Assembly (NCBI GenBank): GCA_016297675.1
Contig: JAEDGE010000024.1
Span: 1 to 18,505 of the forward strand
Reading direction: 5' to 3'
Length of the DNA stretch: 18,505 nucleotides
Origin: Oscillospiraceae bacterium
Lineage (GTDB): Bacteria; Bacillota; Clostridia; Oscillospirales; Ruminococcaceae
The notes under the pieces were generated by a model. That model was not told the DNA's origin. It saw only the letters and a program-made list of their open reading frames with translations, and ran no database searches. Both the position numbers and the translations under genes were made by a program. Positions 5,987 to 13,103 of this stretch are shown here, one piece after another. Each line of letters starts with the position of its first letter. Positions within the stretch are counted from its first letter, which is position 1.

Positions 5987-8578
5987 ATGAAAAAATGCAT
6001 TTCTATCTTATTGACAGGTACAATGCTGACTGCACTGGGTGCAGCATTTCCCGTTTCCACAGAAGCCGCAGAATCTGCTCCGCTGGATATGCAGCAGTTT
6101 ACAATATGGGATGAGAATATCGCCCACTATGGTGCGTCGTATCTGCGGGAATGCTCTGTACTCTTTGATGATCAGGATAAAATTCCGGCATCGCCAGAGA
6201 ATACAAATGTAGACAAATCCCTCTGGGATGAAACCAATCGGACAAGCTGGCAGCCCAGTATGCAGGCAGAATATGGAGAAGCAGCCTTTACTGTGGACTT
6301 TGGTGCAAACTATGTGATTACTGGCATTTGTTTTTTGGATGTCAATGGGACACCGACATGGACGATTTCAGACGGCGAGCCATTCAGCTGGAACACTCTG
6401 ACAACCGTTTGTATGGATGGGTATCAGTGCTGGCGTTCTGTTTCCTTTGAACAGCCGAGAGCCACTCGCTATCTGCATTTCTCCTCTAATTATCAGGACA
6501 GTGGTGTCAGTGAATTGGCGATTTACGGTTATTATGATTCTGATTTGACAGAGACACAGACCGCCAAGACAGCAGCAAAACCCAATTCTGCCATATCCAG
6601 TGATCTGACAGCCGGCGGCAGTGTGGGTTTTAATGCGTTTATTGATGACCCGATGACAGCAATTATGGCAGGTGGCACAGTGAGAGAATACCATAATTTC
6701 TCTTGGCTGTTGGATGAAAACGGAAAAACAAAATTTACACAGGGCACATGGGGTGATATGGATGCGTATTATACAGCGATGAAACAGAATGGTATTACCA
6801 TCATTCCGTGTTTTCAGGGTGGCAGTGCTGTTATTCGCACGAACGGCAGTTCTGTTCCAGAGATTCCGGTGGCAGATGGAGCCGATACATTGGATCCAAA
6901 CAGTTATGCACTTCACGCACAGACGATGTATCAAGTAGCAGCTCGTTACGGCAGCAATCAGGATATAGATCACAGCACGCTCAATTTGGCAGATGGACAG
7001 GAAGAAAAGGTTGGTATGGGACTGCTGACCGCTTTGGAGAACAGCAATGAGCCAAACAAGAACTGGAGCGGCAAGGATAACTATTTCACGCCTTATGAGC
7101 TTGCAGCCATGTGTTCTGCGGATTATGACGGACATGAGGGAACGATTCCCAATGCCGGTGTCAAACAGGCTGACCCCAATTTCAAACTGGCAATGGGCGG
7201 CTTAGTGGGCAACAGTGGTATGATTTCCTATTTGAATCAGATGAAGACGTGGTTTGATTACAACCGGACAGACGGAAAATTTGCAGTGGACATCATCAAT
7301 GTGCATATCAGTCCAGACACCTATAATCCAGAGGACAGTCAGTTTCGGCAGCAGATTCAAAAACTGAAAGATTGGATTGCAGAGAATGCCCCGAATACGG
7401 AACTTTGGATTTCCGAATACGAAATTCCCATGTCCGATCAGGCAATAGAAGGTGTGGACAATCATGACAACGAAGCGTATCAGCTTGCCTATGCACAGAG
7501 AGTGGTAAGGACAAACTTGATTGCCATTGCAGAGGATGTGGACTTTATCACAAAGTTCCAGCTGCGGGACGAGGGCGAGGGTGTCTATTATGATTCTGGT
7601 CTGGTAACGCAGAAGGGCAGTTGGAGTAAAAAGCCTGCATGGTATGCACTTTCTTGTATGACGAACACGCTTCAAAATGCAGATTTTGTAGAAGACTGTT
7701 CCAGTGAAGAGGTGAACTGCTATGCATTTCAGGACAGAACGACTGGTGACCGAATTTTATGCCTGTGGTCACCGACCAGCAGCCAAAAGCAGATTTCAGA
7801 TTATTCGCTTTCTGTTGATGGAGCAAAATATGCCTATCTGACAGAACCTTCCGTTTATGCAGAGGGTACGACCACGGCTCTGAACATCCAAAATGGCAGT
7901 GTTTCTCTGACAGTTACGGAAACACCGGTCTATGTGACACTTTCCGGCACACAGCAGACGATTGTAAATGGCAAGGCATTTCGTATGACACCATCTTCTC
8001 TCTGCCTGACGCAGGATCAGAGCAGCGAGATTTGCACATTGGAAAGTGCACCAACAGATACAACACTGAATCAATTTTATCGGATGTTTGATGAGCAGGA
8101 AACCATGCCAGAACTGCTTTACGGAGATACTGCTGATTTAACATTACCGGAGACGAATGTCACACAATCCAATATCACTTGCTATGCAACTTTTGAACAT
8201 CCGATTTGTTTTACAGGCTTTGCAGTCTATGACACCTATGGAGTTGGAAATATTTCCGTCTATGATGCCCATACAGATGCATTGCTATGGTCAAACAATC
8301 TGGGTTCTTATATGAGCAGAAGTATTGAGTTGGTTGCAGAAACACCAGCAACAGATTGTCTGAAAATTGTAAAGCAGGGCGGCGATTTGAATGAACTGGC
8401 GTGCTACGGTTACGAAGCACCGGAAGAGCCAGCTGTACTGGATTATGATTTGGACGGAAACGGAATATGGAATATTGTAGATTTGATGCTGATGAAACGG
8501 GCAGTGTTGGAGAAAGAGGAAAACTACGCATTGACAGATCTTGTGACGCTGCAACAATATTTGCTGCGGAAGCAATGA
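5987..8578 (+). CDS. Secreted dockerin-containing putative glycoside hydrolase
   Basis: The start ATG 5987 is preferred over the in-frame ATG 5972 because GAGG (5974-5977) is correctly spaced before it and the protein then starts MKKCISILL, a good signal peptide (about residues 1-28). The 863-residue product has a discoidin-like beta module (about 35-185) ending SELAIYGY, a central domain (about 215-565), a beta segment, a second discoidin-like module (about 665-810) ending NELACYGY, and a C-terminal dockerin (about 817-863). The central domain has SNEPNKNW with Glu355 and WISEYEIP with Glu477, spaced like the acid/base and nucleophile of clan GH-A retaining hydrolases. I cannot name the GH family or the substrate. 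The dockerin first repeat has calcium ligands D821, D823, N825, N829 and D832; the second repeat lacks its loop. It would attach to a cohesin of a cellulosome-like or amylosome-like assembly. Confidence 0.85.
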   Translation: MKKCISILLTGTMLTALGAAFPVSTEAAESAPLDMQQFTIWDENIAHYGASYLRECSVLFDDQDKIPASPENTNVDKSLWDETNRTSWQPSMQAEYGEAAFTVDFGANYVITGICFLDVNGTPTWTISDGEPFSWNTLTTVCMDGYQCWRSVSFEQPRATRYLHFSSNYQDSGVSELAIYGYYDSDLTETQTAKTAAKPNSAISSDLTAGGSVGFNAFIDDPMTAIMAGGTVREYHNFSWLLDENGKTKFTQGTWGDMDAYYTAMKQNGITIIPCFQGGSAVIRTNGSSVPEIPVADGADTLDPNSYALHAQTMYQVAARYGSNQDIDHSTLNLADGQEEKVGMGLLTALENSNEPNKNWSGKDNYFTPYELAAMCSADYDGHEGTIPNAGVKQADPNFKLAMGGLVGNSGMISYLNQMKTWFDYNRTDGKFAVDIINVHISPDTYNPEDSQFRQQIQKLKDWIAENAPNTELWISEYEIPMSDQAIEGVDNHDNEAYQLAYAQRVVRTNLIAIAEDVDFITKFQLRDEGEGVYYDSGLVTQKGSWSKKPAWYALSCMTNTLQNADFVEDCSSEEVNCYAFQDRTTGDRILCLWSPTSSQKQISDYSLSVDGAKYAYLTEPSVYAEGTTTALNIQNGSVSLTVTETPVYVTLSGTQQTIVNGKAFRMTPSSLCLTQDQSSEICTLESAPTDTTLNQFYRMFDEQETMPELLYGDTADLTLPETNVTQSNITCYATFEHPICFTGFAVYDTYGVGNISVYDAHTDALLWSNNLGSYMSRSIELVAETPATDCLKIVKQGGDLNELACYGYEAPEEPAVLDYDLDGNGIWNIVDLMLMKRAVLEKEENYALTDLVTLQQYLLRKQ

Positions 8579-8657
8579 TACCTGTATTTGCTGAGTAGTT
8601 TGAAAAAAATAACAATATATATCAAATAGATAAAAATAACAAAACAAGGAGAATTGG

Positions 8658-9320
8658 ATGAAAACCATTGCTATAATTGATGATGATGTATCCATTGGAA
8701 ATCTTTTAACGGATTTATTAGAACGGGTGCCATATCATGTGGTACGTGCCTACTCTGGTACAGAGGCTATTTACCTGTTATCTCAGTGCAAGCCGGATTT
8801 GATTCTATTGGATTTGATGATGCCGGGACTGTCCGGAGAAGAAGTCCTGTCGCAGATACAAGGCATTCCAGTGATTGTGATGAGTGCAAAAGCCAGTGTG
8901 CAGGATAAAGTGCAGCTTCTGCTTGGCGGAGCGGCGGATTATCTCACCAAACCATTCGATACAGAAGAATTACTGGCAAGAATTGTGGTGCAGCTTCGCA
9001 GACAAGAGACGGTGCAAACACACCTTCTCACCTTTGCAGACATCGTAATGGATCTTGATCAGCATCTTGTACAAGTTTCTGGTACAACCGTACACCTGAC
9101 CAAAACGGAGTTTGCCATTCTCAAGCTGCTAATGCAGCATGTGGGACAGGTGCTTCCAAAATCCACACTGTTGGAACGCATCAGTCTGGAAACACCAGAT
9201 TGCGTGGAAAGTTCGCTGAAGGTGCATATCAGTAATTTGCGTCGAAAACTACGGGCAGTAACCGGTATCGATTATATCGAAGCGGTGTGGGGCATTGGTT
9301 TTAAACTACGAGAATCTTAA
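8658..9320 (+). CDS. OmpR/PhoB-family response regulator
   Basis: The 220-residue regulator has an N-terminal receiver domain with acidic pocket DDD (8-10), the phosphoacceptor Asp52 in LLLDLMMPG, switch residue Ser76 (VIVMSAKA) and conserved Lys98 in LTKPF. It is followed by a C-terminal winged helix (about 125-218) with HLTKTEFAILKLL, VHISNLRRKLR and YIEAVWGIGFKL. AAGGAG at 8646-8651 is a well-placed ribosome binding site. The cognate kinase is probably the gene at 11188, three genes downstream, with the ABC transporter between them. The direct repeats at 9315-9356 just after this gene are the obvious candidate binding site, so the regulator probably activates the transporter genes. No clear promoter was seen in the 79-base gap before this gene. 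Confidence 0.95.
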   Translation: MKTIAIIDDDVSIGNLLTDLLERVPYHVVRAYSGTEAIYLLSQCKPDLILLDLMMPGLSGEEVLSQIQGIPVIVMSAKASVQDKVQLLLGGAADYLTKPFDTEELLARIVVQLRRQETVQTHLLTFADIVMDLDQHLVQVSGTTVHLTKTEFAILKLLMQHVGQVLPKSTLLERISLETPDCVESSLKVHISNLRRKLRAVTGIDYIEAVWGIGFKLRES

Positions 9321-9356
9321 CCAAATCTAAACGGTTTTCTTTACTGGTTTCTAAAC
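9315..9356 (+). promoter_or_regulatory. Four direct heptamers TCTWWAC, candidate response regulator operator
   Basis: TCTTAAC (9315-9321), TCTAAAC (9326-9332), TCTTTAC (9338-9344) and TCTAAAC (9350-9356) stand in the same orientation with start-to-start spacings of 11, 12 and 12 bases. The spacers after copies two to four (GGTTT, TGGTT, CCTTT) also resemble each other. OmpR-family regulators bind such direct repeats at about one helical turn. The array runs from the regulator stop codon into the -35 region of the ABC gene; -10-like TATCCT (9367) or TATCAA (9378) follows without a good -35, as expected for an activated promoter. Confidence 0.6.
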
Positions 9357-9402
9357 CCTTTTGCGGTATCCTAATGGTATCAAATAAAGGAGGTCTTACA
9401 AC

Positions 9403-10314
9403 ATGGAGTATGTGTTACAGACAAACGCCCTGTGCAAGCAGTATCGGAACTTTCAGGCTCTGCATAATTTAACCATGCATGTACCGAAAGGTTCCATTTA
9501 TGGCTTTGTGGGCAGAAACGGAGCAGGGAAAACGACGTTAATTCGTCTGATTACTGGGTTACAGCCAGCGACATCTGGCGAGTATACGCTATATGGGAGA
9601 AAGAATACTGCCCATGATATCAGTCGTTCCCGCAGAAGAATGGGTGCAGTGGTGGAAACGCCGTCTATCTATCTGAGCATGACCGCAGAGGAAAATTTGA
9701 GAGAACAGTACCGCATTCTGGGACAGCCGTCTTTTGACAGCATTCCAAAATTGCTGGAGTTGGTAGGGCTTTCGCATACCGGAAAAAAGAAAGCGAAAAA
9801 CTTTTCTCTTGGTATGCGGCAGCGGCTTGGGATTGCCGTGGCACTCGCAGGCAATCCGGATTTTCTGGTACTGGATGAGCCAATCAATGGCTTAGATCCG
9901 CAAGGCATTGTGGAGATACGAGAGTTGATTCTAAAACTGAATCGGGAACAGCAGATCACGGTTCTGATTTCCAGCCATATCTTAGACGAGCTTTCCCGTC
10001 TGGCAACGCACTATGGGTTTATTGACCGTGGCAGAATCGTAAAGGAAATCAGTGCCACTGAACTGGAGCAATCATGCCGAAAGTGTGTGCGTGTGACGGT
10101 TTCTGACATCAAGGCGTTGGCACGGGTGTTAGATGCCATGCAGTTGGAATATAGCATTTTGGATGATACGACAGCGGATATTTTTGCAAAAGTTTCTGTT
10201 ACCAAGCTGGTGAATGCTCTGAATGCAGAACATTGTGAGGTGCTCACTATGAATGAGCGAGAGGAAAGCTTGGAAAGCTACTTCATGAATTTAGTGGGAG
10301 GTGACAGAACATGA
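9403..10314 (+). CDS. ABC transporter ATP-binding protein (bacitracin/lantibiotic-type)
   Basis: The 303-residue ATPase has Walker A GRNGAGKT (37-44), ABC signature FSLGMRQRLGIA (134-145; SLGMR in place of LSGGQ, common in this subgroup), Walker B FLVLDEP (154-160), the D-loop GLDP and the switch histidine in SSHILDE (His192). The C-terminal 90 residues are an accessory domain as in BcrA-like ATPases that protect cells against peptide antibiotics or export them. AGGAGG starting at 9389 is the ribosome binding site. The gene ends in a four-base ATGA overlap with the permease gene, so they form one transporter. The substrate is not readable from sequence; a cationic or lantibiotic peptide is inferred from the flanking two-component genes. 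Confidence 0.93.
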   Translation: MEYVLQTNALCKQYRNFQALHNLTMHVPKGSIYGFVGRNGAGKTTLIRLITGLQPATSGEYTLYGRKNTAHDISRSRRRMGAVVETPSIYLSMTAEENLREQYRILGQPSFDSIPKLLELVGLSHTGKKKAKNFSLGMRQRLGIAVALAGNPDFLVLDEPINGLDPQGIVEIRELILKLNREQQITVLISSHILDELSRLATHYGFIDRGRIVKEISATELEQSCRKCVRVTVSDIKALARVLDAMQLEYSILDDTTADIFAKVSVTKLVNALNAEHCEVLTMNEREESLESYFMNLVGGDRT

Positions 10315-11171
10315 ATCAATTACTGCGTGCGAATTTCTCTCGCTTGTGGAAGAGTGGCATCTTTCGTCTGTGTATATTGTTTTCTGTCGGAATGAGTGGT
10401 TTTATGATTTTTATGCGGTATATGGATATTCAAAAAAATCCAGAGGAATATGCAAAACTGAGCATAGAATATTCCAGTGCAGACGGATTGCTGTTTGTGG
10501 GTGCTTTGTATTTGTTATTTGCAGCGGCAGTACTGGTGGGCATCTTTGTTGGAACAGAATATTCAGATGGTACCATTCGCAATAAACTGATCATTGGACA
10601 CAGACGACCAGCAATTTACCTTTCCAATCTGCTTGTTTGTTCTGCTGCCAATGGAATCGTTTTTCTTTCTCATATTGCAACTGCATGGATTTTGGGAAAA
10701 CTGTTTCTGACGGTGGAAATGTCTGCAAAAGAGATTTTACAGTTTACCTTGCTGGAATTGCTTTCTTTTCTGGCTTTGACAGCATTGTTTGTGCTGCTTG
10801 CCATGTTGATACAAAGTAAGGCTGCTTCTTCTGTTACAATATTGATTCTGAGCATTATTTTGCTGTTTGCAACACTAACCATTCAGCAGAAGCTGGAGGC
10901 ACCGGAATATTATGAGGCGTACAGCTACATCAATGAAGAAACCGGAGAAGTAATAGAAGAACAGGAACGGGAGAAGAATCCAAATTACTTAACAGGTACA
11001 AAGCGACAGGTCTATAGTTTCCTGAACGATTTTCTACCATCTTCCCAGCTCTATCAGGTTGCCATGCATGAATCCGATCACGCTGGTCAAATGGCGGGGT
11101 ACGCCGGATTACTACTCCTTGTATCAACTGGTACAGGAATCATCGCATTTCGTAGGAAGGATTTGAAATAA
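10311..11171 (+). CDS. ABC-2 type permease subunit
   Basis: The 286-residue membrane protein has about six predicted helices, near residues 17-35, 60-82, 103-128, 145-167, 172-191 and 262-280. After helix 2 it has the segment GTEYSDGTIRNKLIIGHRR, typical of ABC-2 permeases that pair with BcrA-like ATPases. A polar loop of about 70 residues (192-261) containing KNPNYLTGTKRQVYSFLNDF sits between helices 5 and 6 and is probably exposed, where it could contact the substrate or the kinase. Translation is coupled to the ATPase gene by ATGA overlap, with GGGAGGTGA as ribosome binding site. It is followed closely by the kinase gene. There are too few residues for a BceB-type 10-helix permease with a large extracellular domain. 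Confidence 0.9.
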   Translation: MNQLLRANFSRLWKSGIFRLCILFSVGMSGFMIFMRYMDIQKNPEEYAKLSIEYSSADGLLFVGALYLLFAAAVLVGIFVGTEYSDGTIRNKLIIGHRRPAIYLSNLLVCSAANGIVFLSHIATAWILGKLFLTVEMSAKEILQFTLLELLSFLALTALFVLLAMLIQSKAASSVTILILSIILLFATLTIQQKLEAPEYYEAYSYINEETGEVIEEQEREKNPNYLTGTKRQVYSFLNDFLPSSQLYQVAMHESDHAGQMAGYAGLLLLVSTGTGIIAFRRKDLK

Positions 11172-11187
11172 AAAGTAGGTGAGCAGA

Positions 11188-12108
11188 TTGGCACTTTTTT
11201 GGATATGCCTGTGTGGAATTTGCGGCATTTGTTTGATTTTGTCGCTGATGAAAATCCGATTGCTGCGGAAGGCTGCAAAGGAAATCACAGAACAATTTTC
11301 AGAACAGCTGCACGCAGACAGCAATGTTCTGCTGACAGTATCCACTGGAGACAAGGCAATGTGTCAGCTGGCATCGACACTCAATGCACAGTTGTCTGCT
11401 CTGCGGCAGGAGCGTCTGCGTTGCCAGCAGGGCGACCAGGCATTAAAAAATGCTGTTACGAATATTTCGCACGACTTACGAACACCGCTGACTGCTATTT
11501 GCGGCTATCTGGATTTACTCCAACAAGAGAAAATGAGTCAGTCTGCTCAGAATTATTTGGCAATTATCAACGAACGCACGCAAGTTATTCGGCAGATGAC
11601 GGAAGAAATGCTGCAATATTCTGTCGCCATTTCGGAGTCACCGGATGTTGTGCAGGAGGATGTGATTTTAAATCACGCATTGGAAATGACATTTTCCAAT
11701 TTCTATGCAGCCATTTGTAAGGCAAATCTGCATCCTGAAATTCAGATTTGTGAAGCACCTGTGCATCGTCTGTTGAATGCGGCATCGTTACAACGTATCT
11801 TTTCTAATATTTTGCAAAATGCGATTCGCTACAGTGATGGTGATCTAAAGGTCACTTTGACAGAAGACGGGAGAATCACCTTTTCTAATCACGCTGCAAA
11901 ACTGGATACCATTCAGGTGGAGAACCTGTTTGAACGTTTCTATACAGTGGAAACAGCAGAAAAATCAACGGGATTGGGGCTTTCGATTGCCAAACATTTG
12001 ACAGAACAGATGGGTGGTCAGATTCAGGCAGACTATCAGCAGCAAATTTTGACTATGACACTGTATTTTCCGCCTAATTCTTATCTTTTGTTTACAAAGG
12101 AAATATAG
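11188..12108 (+). CDS. Sensor histidine kinase, single N-terminal membrane helix
   Basis: The kinase partner of the response regulator. Counted from TTG 11188 it has 306 residues. Starts at GTG 11179 and TTG 11188 are both in frame; TTG is preferred because AGGTGAG (11177-11183) lies five bases before it, whereas nothing like a ribosome binding site precedes the GTG. One hydrophobic segment (about residues 2-21) is followed by a cytoplasmic linker, a HisKA helix with NISHDLRTPLTAICGY (phospho-His95), an N-box NILQNAIRYS (Asn211) and G-box GLGLSIAKHL. There is no extracytoplasmic domain, so the transporter may act as the actual sensor; this is inference. It is the last gene before a terminator. 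Confidence 0.92.
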   Translation: MALFWICLCGICGICLILSLMKIRLLRKAAKEITEQFSEQLHADSNVLLTVSTGDKAMCQLASTLNAQLSALRQERLRCQQGDQALKNAVTNISHDLRTPLTAICGYLDLLQQEKMSQSAQNYLAIINERTQVIRQMTEEMLQYSVAISESPDVVQEDVILNHALEMTFSNFYAAICKANLHPEIQICEAPVHRLLNAASLQRIFSNILQNAIRYSDGDLKVTLTEDGRITFSNHAAKLDTIQVENLFERFYTVETAEKSTGLGLSIAKHLTEQMGGQIQADYQQQILTMTLYFPPNSYLLFTKEI

Positions 12109-12154
12109 GATATTGTCTGTACTCTGCCAAAAATAAAAAAGAAAAAATGATGGA

Positions 12155-12205
12155 AAAACCGGCTTTACAGAAAAAGTACTTTTGTAAAGTCGGTTTTCTT
12201 CTTTC
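12155..12205 (+). terminator. Terminator after the kinase gene
   Basis: AAAACCGGCTTTACA (12155-12169) pairs with TGTAAAGTCGGTTTT (12183-12197) with one G-T wobble; the loop region itself contains AAAAGTACTTTT. A T/C-rich run follows. The A-rich stretch before the stem could allow weak function on the other strand, but no convergent gene is there. Confidence 0.88.
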
Positions 12206-12234
12206 TTTTCTTAAAAAAACAAAAATCGACAATA

Positions 12235-12248
12235 AATTTATATAAATT
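12235..12248. promoter_or_regulatory. Perfect 14-bp AT palindrome next to a -35 box
   Basis: AATTTATATAAATT is its own reverse complement and ends two bases before the -35 box of the promoter at 12251. Ribbon-helix-helix proteins often bind short palindromes and repress their own genes, so this is a candidate site for the product of the gene at 12305. The pure A/T composition makes chance occurrence possible. Confidence 0.35.
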
Positions 12249-12250
12249 GC

Positions 12251-12278
12251 TTGACAAGTTCTGCAAATGTGGTATAAT
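12251..12278 (+). promoter_or_regulatory. Sigma-A promoter for the RHH gene and probably clpB
   Basis: TTGACA (12251-12256) and TATAAT (12273-12278) are exact consensus boxes with a 16-base spacer. The start codon of the ribbon-helix-helix gene follows 27 bases after the -10. No second promoter is apparent before clpB, so this one may serve both genes. Confidence 0.88.
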
Positions 12279-12304
12279 AATAATTACAGAAGGCAGGTGA
12301 GTTT

Positions 12305-12970
12305 ATGGAAAAACACACATACAGCATTATTCTGACAGATACCGTGGTGAAGGAAGTGGATCGGTTGGCAGCACAAAAAGGTACCAGTCGTTCCAATATG
12401 ATGAATCAGATTCTGGCAGATTATTTTTCCTGTAATACGCCGGAGAAGCAGATGGCATCTATTTTTTCGATGATTGAACATCAGATGCAGACGTTGTTTC
12501 GAGTACAGATGCAGGCTTCGGATGCCATGCTTTCTCTGCACAGTGCATTACAGTACAAATATCGTCCGACCATACGGTATCGGGTAGAGTTGCTGCGGAT
12601 GCCATCGGAAAATACGATTGGCTGGCTGAAAATTTCCTGCCGGACACAGAATCAAACGTTGCTGTATAGTATGCAACAATTTTTCCAGTTCTGGATTGGT
12701 CTGGAACTGCAAACGAATCCGCCATATCAGTCTGTTCCGGAAATGTATACGTTGACGGAGAATGGATTTGTTCGCCGTCTGCTTCAGGGAAATTTACAGA
12801 CTGAGGAGCAGGTTGCAGATGCCATCAGCCAGTATATCCGGCAGTTTGATGGACTCATCAAACAATATTTTGCCGGATTGCAGCAGCAAATGCCGACAGA
12901 GCAGCTGCGAGAGACCTTGCAGCAAGCTTATCTGCAAATGCAAGCAGAGCAGGGGAAGTCATTTATTTAG
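12305..12970 (+). CDS. Ribbon-helix-helix domain protein of unknown function
   Basis: The 221-residue product begins with a ribbon-helix-helix (CopG/Arc-like) DNA-binding fold: a beta strand YSIILTD (6-12), helix TVVKEVDRLAAQKG and a second helix SRSNMMNQILADYF (28-41). RHH proteins bind DNA as dimers through the strand. The remaining 180 residues are not recognised; they are glutamine- and methionine-rich, mostly helical in appearance, without transmembrane segments, and may sense a ligand or mediate oligomerisation. AGGTGA (12295-12300) is the ribosome binding site. The gene has its own strong promoter and lies 133 bases before clpB in the same direction with no terminator between, so a regulatory or stress role linked to ClpB is possible. 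No antitoxin-toxin pairing is apparent. Confidence 0.8.
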   Translation: MEKHTYSIILTDTVVKEVDRLAAQKGTSRSNMMNQILADYFSCNTPEKQMASIFSMIEHQMQTLFRVQMQASDAMLSLHSALQYKYRPTIRYRVELLRMPSENTIGWLKISCRTQNQTLLYSMQQFFQFWIGLELQTNPPYQSVPEMYTLTENGFVRRLLQGNLQTEEQVADAISQYIRQFDGLIKQYFAGLQQQMPTEQLRETLQQAYLQMQAEQGKSFI

Positions 12971-13057
12971 GTAGGAAAACAGAGAAGAATGCGGTAGCAG
13001 TTTGAGCTGCGTTACGGTATCAAAAGATAACAGGCAGAAAATGTGTCGTGTTGCGTT

Positions 13058-13086
13058 GGCTGCGGTCAGATGGATGGACAGCAGCC
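13058..13086 (+). other. Leader hairpin before the clpB ribosome binding site
   Basis: GGCTGC (13058-13063) pairs with GCAGCC (13081-13086) around 17 bases, ending three bases before the AAGGAGG of clpB. It does not cover the ribosome binding site and has no T run. A smaller GCAG/CTGC hairpin occurs upstream in the same 133-base leader. Function is unknown and chance is possible. Confidence 0.3.
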
Positions 13087-13103
13087 TGAAAGGAGGAGCA
13101 ATT

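Noticed and set aside
8579..8657. Promoter for the response regulator gene (TTGAAA at 8600)
   Set aside because: No -10 at proper spacing could be found in this A/T-rich gap, so the source of its transcript is left open.
13002..13103. Upstream in-frame start for clpB
   Set aside because: No ribosome binding site, and the added 34 residues do not resemble a ClpB N-terminus; AGGAGG precedes ATG 13104.
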